Positions 5,338 through 6,672 of a stretch of DNA of 6,672 nucleotides are shown here, in pieces; the first letter of the stretch is position 1; every line of letters starts with the position of its first letter. The notes beneath the pieces are model-generated. The model had not been told where the DNA came from, made no database searches, and worked only from the letters and a program-made list of their open reading frames with translations. A program made the position numbers and the translations under genes. Source of the DNA: JBFIHZ01 sp041601535 (lineage in GTDB: Bacteria; Pseudomonadota; Gammaproteobacteria; Xanthomonadales; SZUA-36); contig JBFIHZ010000242.1 in NCBI GenBank assembly GCA_041601535.1, positions 1 to 6,672 of the forward strand. The letters are read 5' to 3'.

Positions 5338-6672
5338 TCAGTGCGTGGTCAGTGCGCTGTTGAGCAGTTCACTGGCATGCGCGCGGCTTTGATCGGACAA
5401 ACGCCCGCCCAGCATGCGGGCAATCTCATCAATGCGTTCTGCCGATTCCAGCCGCCGGGTTTCCACCCGGGTGGATTGCTTGTCAGCGCTTTTCTTCACC
5501 TGGAACTGATGGTCGGCACACACCGCCACCTGGGCCAGGTGGGTGACGCACAAAGCCTGGCCCTGGCCCGCCACATTCTGCAGCAGGCGGCCGACCGCGT
5601 TGGCGGTGTCACCGCCAATGCCGGCATCCACCTCGTCAAATACCTGGGTTGGGGCCGGCTGGCCGGCGGCAGAGGCAACTTTCACCGCCAGGCTGATGCG
5701 GGACAGTTCGCCGCCGGACGCCACCTTGCGCAGCGGACCAACCGGCATGCCGGGGTTGGCGCTGACCAGTGGGTCGATGCGGTTGTCACCGCGCCGGTTG
5801 GGTTTCATGCTGTCATCATATTCCAGCTGCAGCTGGAACTGGCCGCCTTCCATACCCAGTACCTGCATCAGTTCGGTAACCGACTGTGACAACGCCTGCG
5901 CGCGCCCGGCCCGGGCCTGGTGCAGATCTTTGGCGGCCTGGCGGTACAGCTGCAACTGTTGTGCGCGGGCCTTGATCAACTTCTGCTTGCGGATTTCCAG
6001 GTTATCGGCGCGTTCGCAGCGTTGTTGCAGGCGCTGCATGACTTCCAGCAAACGGCCCGGCTCGGTGCGGTGTTTGCGGCCCAGGTCGTGCAATTGGCCG
6101 ATGGTGCGGTCCAGCTCGGACAGTCTTTCCGGACTCATTTCCATGCGCGATACGGCGGTTTGCAAACTGCCGCGGGCTTCTTCGAAATTGATGCCGGCTT
6201 CTTCCAGCGCCTTGGCGGCATTGCCAATGTCGCGGTCCAGGCTGGCAGCCGGCGTCAGAGCGCCCAGCAGTTGCTGGATCTGGCTGCTGACGCTGCCTTC
6301 TTCCGCCTGCATCAGTTCCAGTGCGTTTTCCAGTGACAGCATCAGGTCACTGCCACGCGCCAGCAGGCGGTGCTCGGCCTCGAGCTGTTCGTAGGCTTCC
6401 GCAGTCAGCGCGGCGTTTTCGAGTTCTTCAATCTGGAAGCGCAGCAAATCCAGTTCACCGGCTTCCAGCGGTGCTTCGGCCTGCAGTTCCCGCATTTCCT
6501 GCTCCACATCACGCCAGGCGTTAAAGGCGGTTTCCAGGGCCTTCAGCTGGGCGTCATGGGTGCCGCTGCCATCGATCAAGTGAAACAACTCATCGGTTCG
6601 CACCAGGCGCATGTGTTCATTCTGGCCATGGATTTCCACCAGGGATTCGCCCAGTTCCTGCAGTTGTGCCAG
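5338..6672 (-). CDS. recN: DNA repair protein RecN (SMC-like ATPase), N-terminus missing
   Basis: RecN is an SOS-associated, cohesin/SMC-like ATPase that helps recombinational repair of double-strand breaks. 444 residues are visible; E. coli RecN is about 553, so roughly the first 110 residues, including the Walker A P-loop, lie beyond the right edge. The frame is open to base 6672. In visible-residue numbering, VEIHGQNEHMRL (12-23) matches the conserved I-H-G-Q-N/H-E-H block, about 50-270 is a Glu/Gln/Leu-rich coiled coil, ASGGELSR (318-325) is the ABC signature, VFDEVDAGIGG (344-354) holds Walker B and the D-loop, and CVTHLAQVA (375-383) is the H-loop region. All C-terminal ATPase elements are intact and the protein ends normally. 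GTG at 6639 is an internal Val, not the start. The promoter and any LexA site are outside the window. Confidence 0.98.
   Translation of the reverse strand: MAQLQELGESLVEIHGQNEHMRLVRTDELFHLIDGSGTHDAQLKALETAFNAWRDVEQEMRELQAEAPLEAGELDLLRFQIEELENAALTAEAYEQLEAEHRLLARGSDLMLSLENALELMQAEEGSVSSQIQQLLGALTPAASLDRDIGNAAKALEEAGINFEEARGSLQTAVSRMEMSPERLSELDRTIGQLHDLGRKHRTEPGRLLEVMQRLQQRCERADNLEIRKQKLIKARAQQLQLYRQAAKDLHQARAGRAQALSQSVTELMQVLGMEGGQFQLQLEYDDSMKPNRRGDNRIDPLVSANPGMPVGPLRKVASGGELSRISLAVKVASAAGQPAPTQVFDEVDAGIGGDTANAVGRLLQNVAGQGQALCVTHLAQVAVCADHQFQVKKSADKQSTRVETRRLESAERIDEIARMLGGRLSDQSRAHASELLNSALTTH

Noticed and set aside
5543..6394. 283-codon open frame on the plus strand opposite recN
   Set aside because: It lies wholly inside recN, has a Ser/Arg/Cys-rich low-complexity composition, and no motif is visible.

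Overview
The window looks like chromosomal core DNA of a fairly GC-rich gammaproteobacterium, most like the Pseudomonas/Oceanospirillales side of the class. This rests on gene order and protein features. The run smpB, ratA, rnfH, bamE(omlA), fur, recN matches the arrangement I know from Pseudomonas. BamE has the longer C-terminus of the Pseudomonas OmlA type. Fur lacks the second cysteine of the CxxC found in the E. coli protein. I cannot name a genus.

Layout from left to right. Positions 1-834 (minus) hold the start of a nitrilase-superfamily carbon-nitrogen hydrolase whose end lies beyond the left edge. Positions 948-2765 (minus) encode a MocR-type regulator, a GntR-like winged helix fused to a fold-type I aminotransferase domain, with about 100 extra residues at its C-terminus. 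Positions 2781-3251 (minus) are smpB, with a 15-bp gap before the regulator start. A 167-bp divergent intergenic region with several GC-rich dyads separates smpB from the rightward pair ratA-rnfH (3419-4179, ATGA overlap). bamE (4199-4753, minus) converges on rnfH and diverges from fur (4871-5278, plus). The 117-bp bamE-fur spacer carries overlapping promoter-like sequence and a clean 7-bp-arm dyad in the fur leader. recN (5338-6672, minus) converges on fur and runs off the right edge without its N-terminus.

Most of the genes are housekeeping: ribosome rescue (SmpB), a START-domain protein linked to respiration and ribosome biology (RatA) with its partner RnfH, outer-membrane protein assembly (BamE), iron homeostasis (Fur) and double-strand-break repair (RecN). 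The accessory part is the left third. There the MocR regulator and the hydrolase lie in the same direction and may form a regulator-enzyme pair acting on a nitrogenous metabolite; this is inference.

I found no mobile element, CRISPR array, tRNA, rRNA or defence island, and no convincing undescribed multi-gene system. The best leads are the MocR protein, with its C-terminal extra domain and a Tyr-to-Phe change at a cofactor-contact position, and the fur leader dyad.
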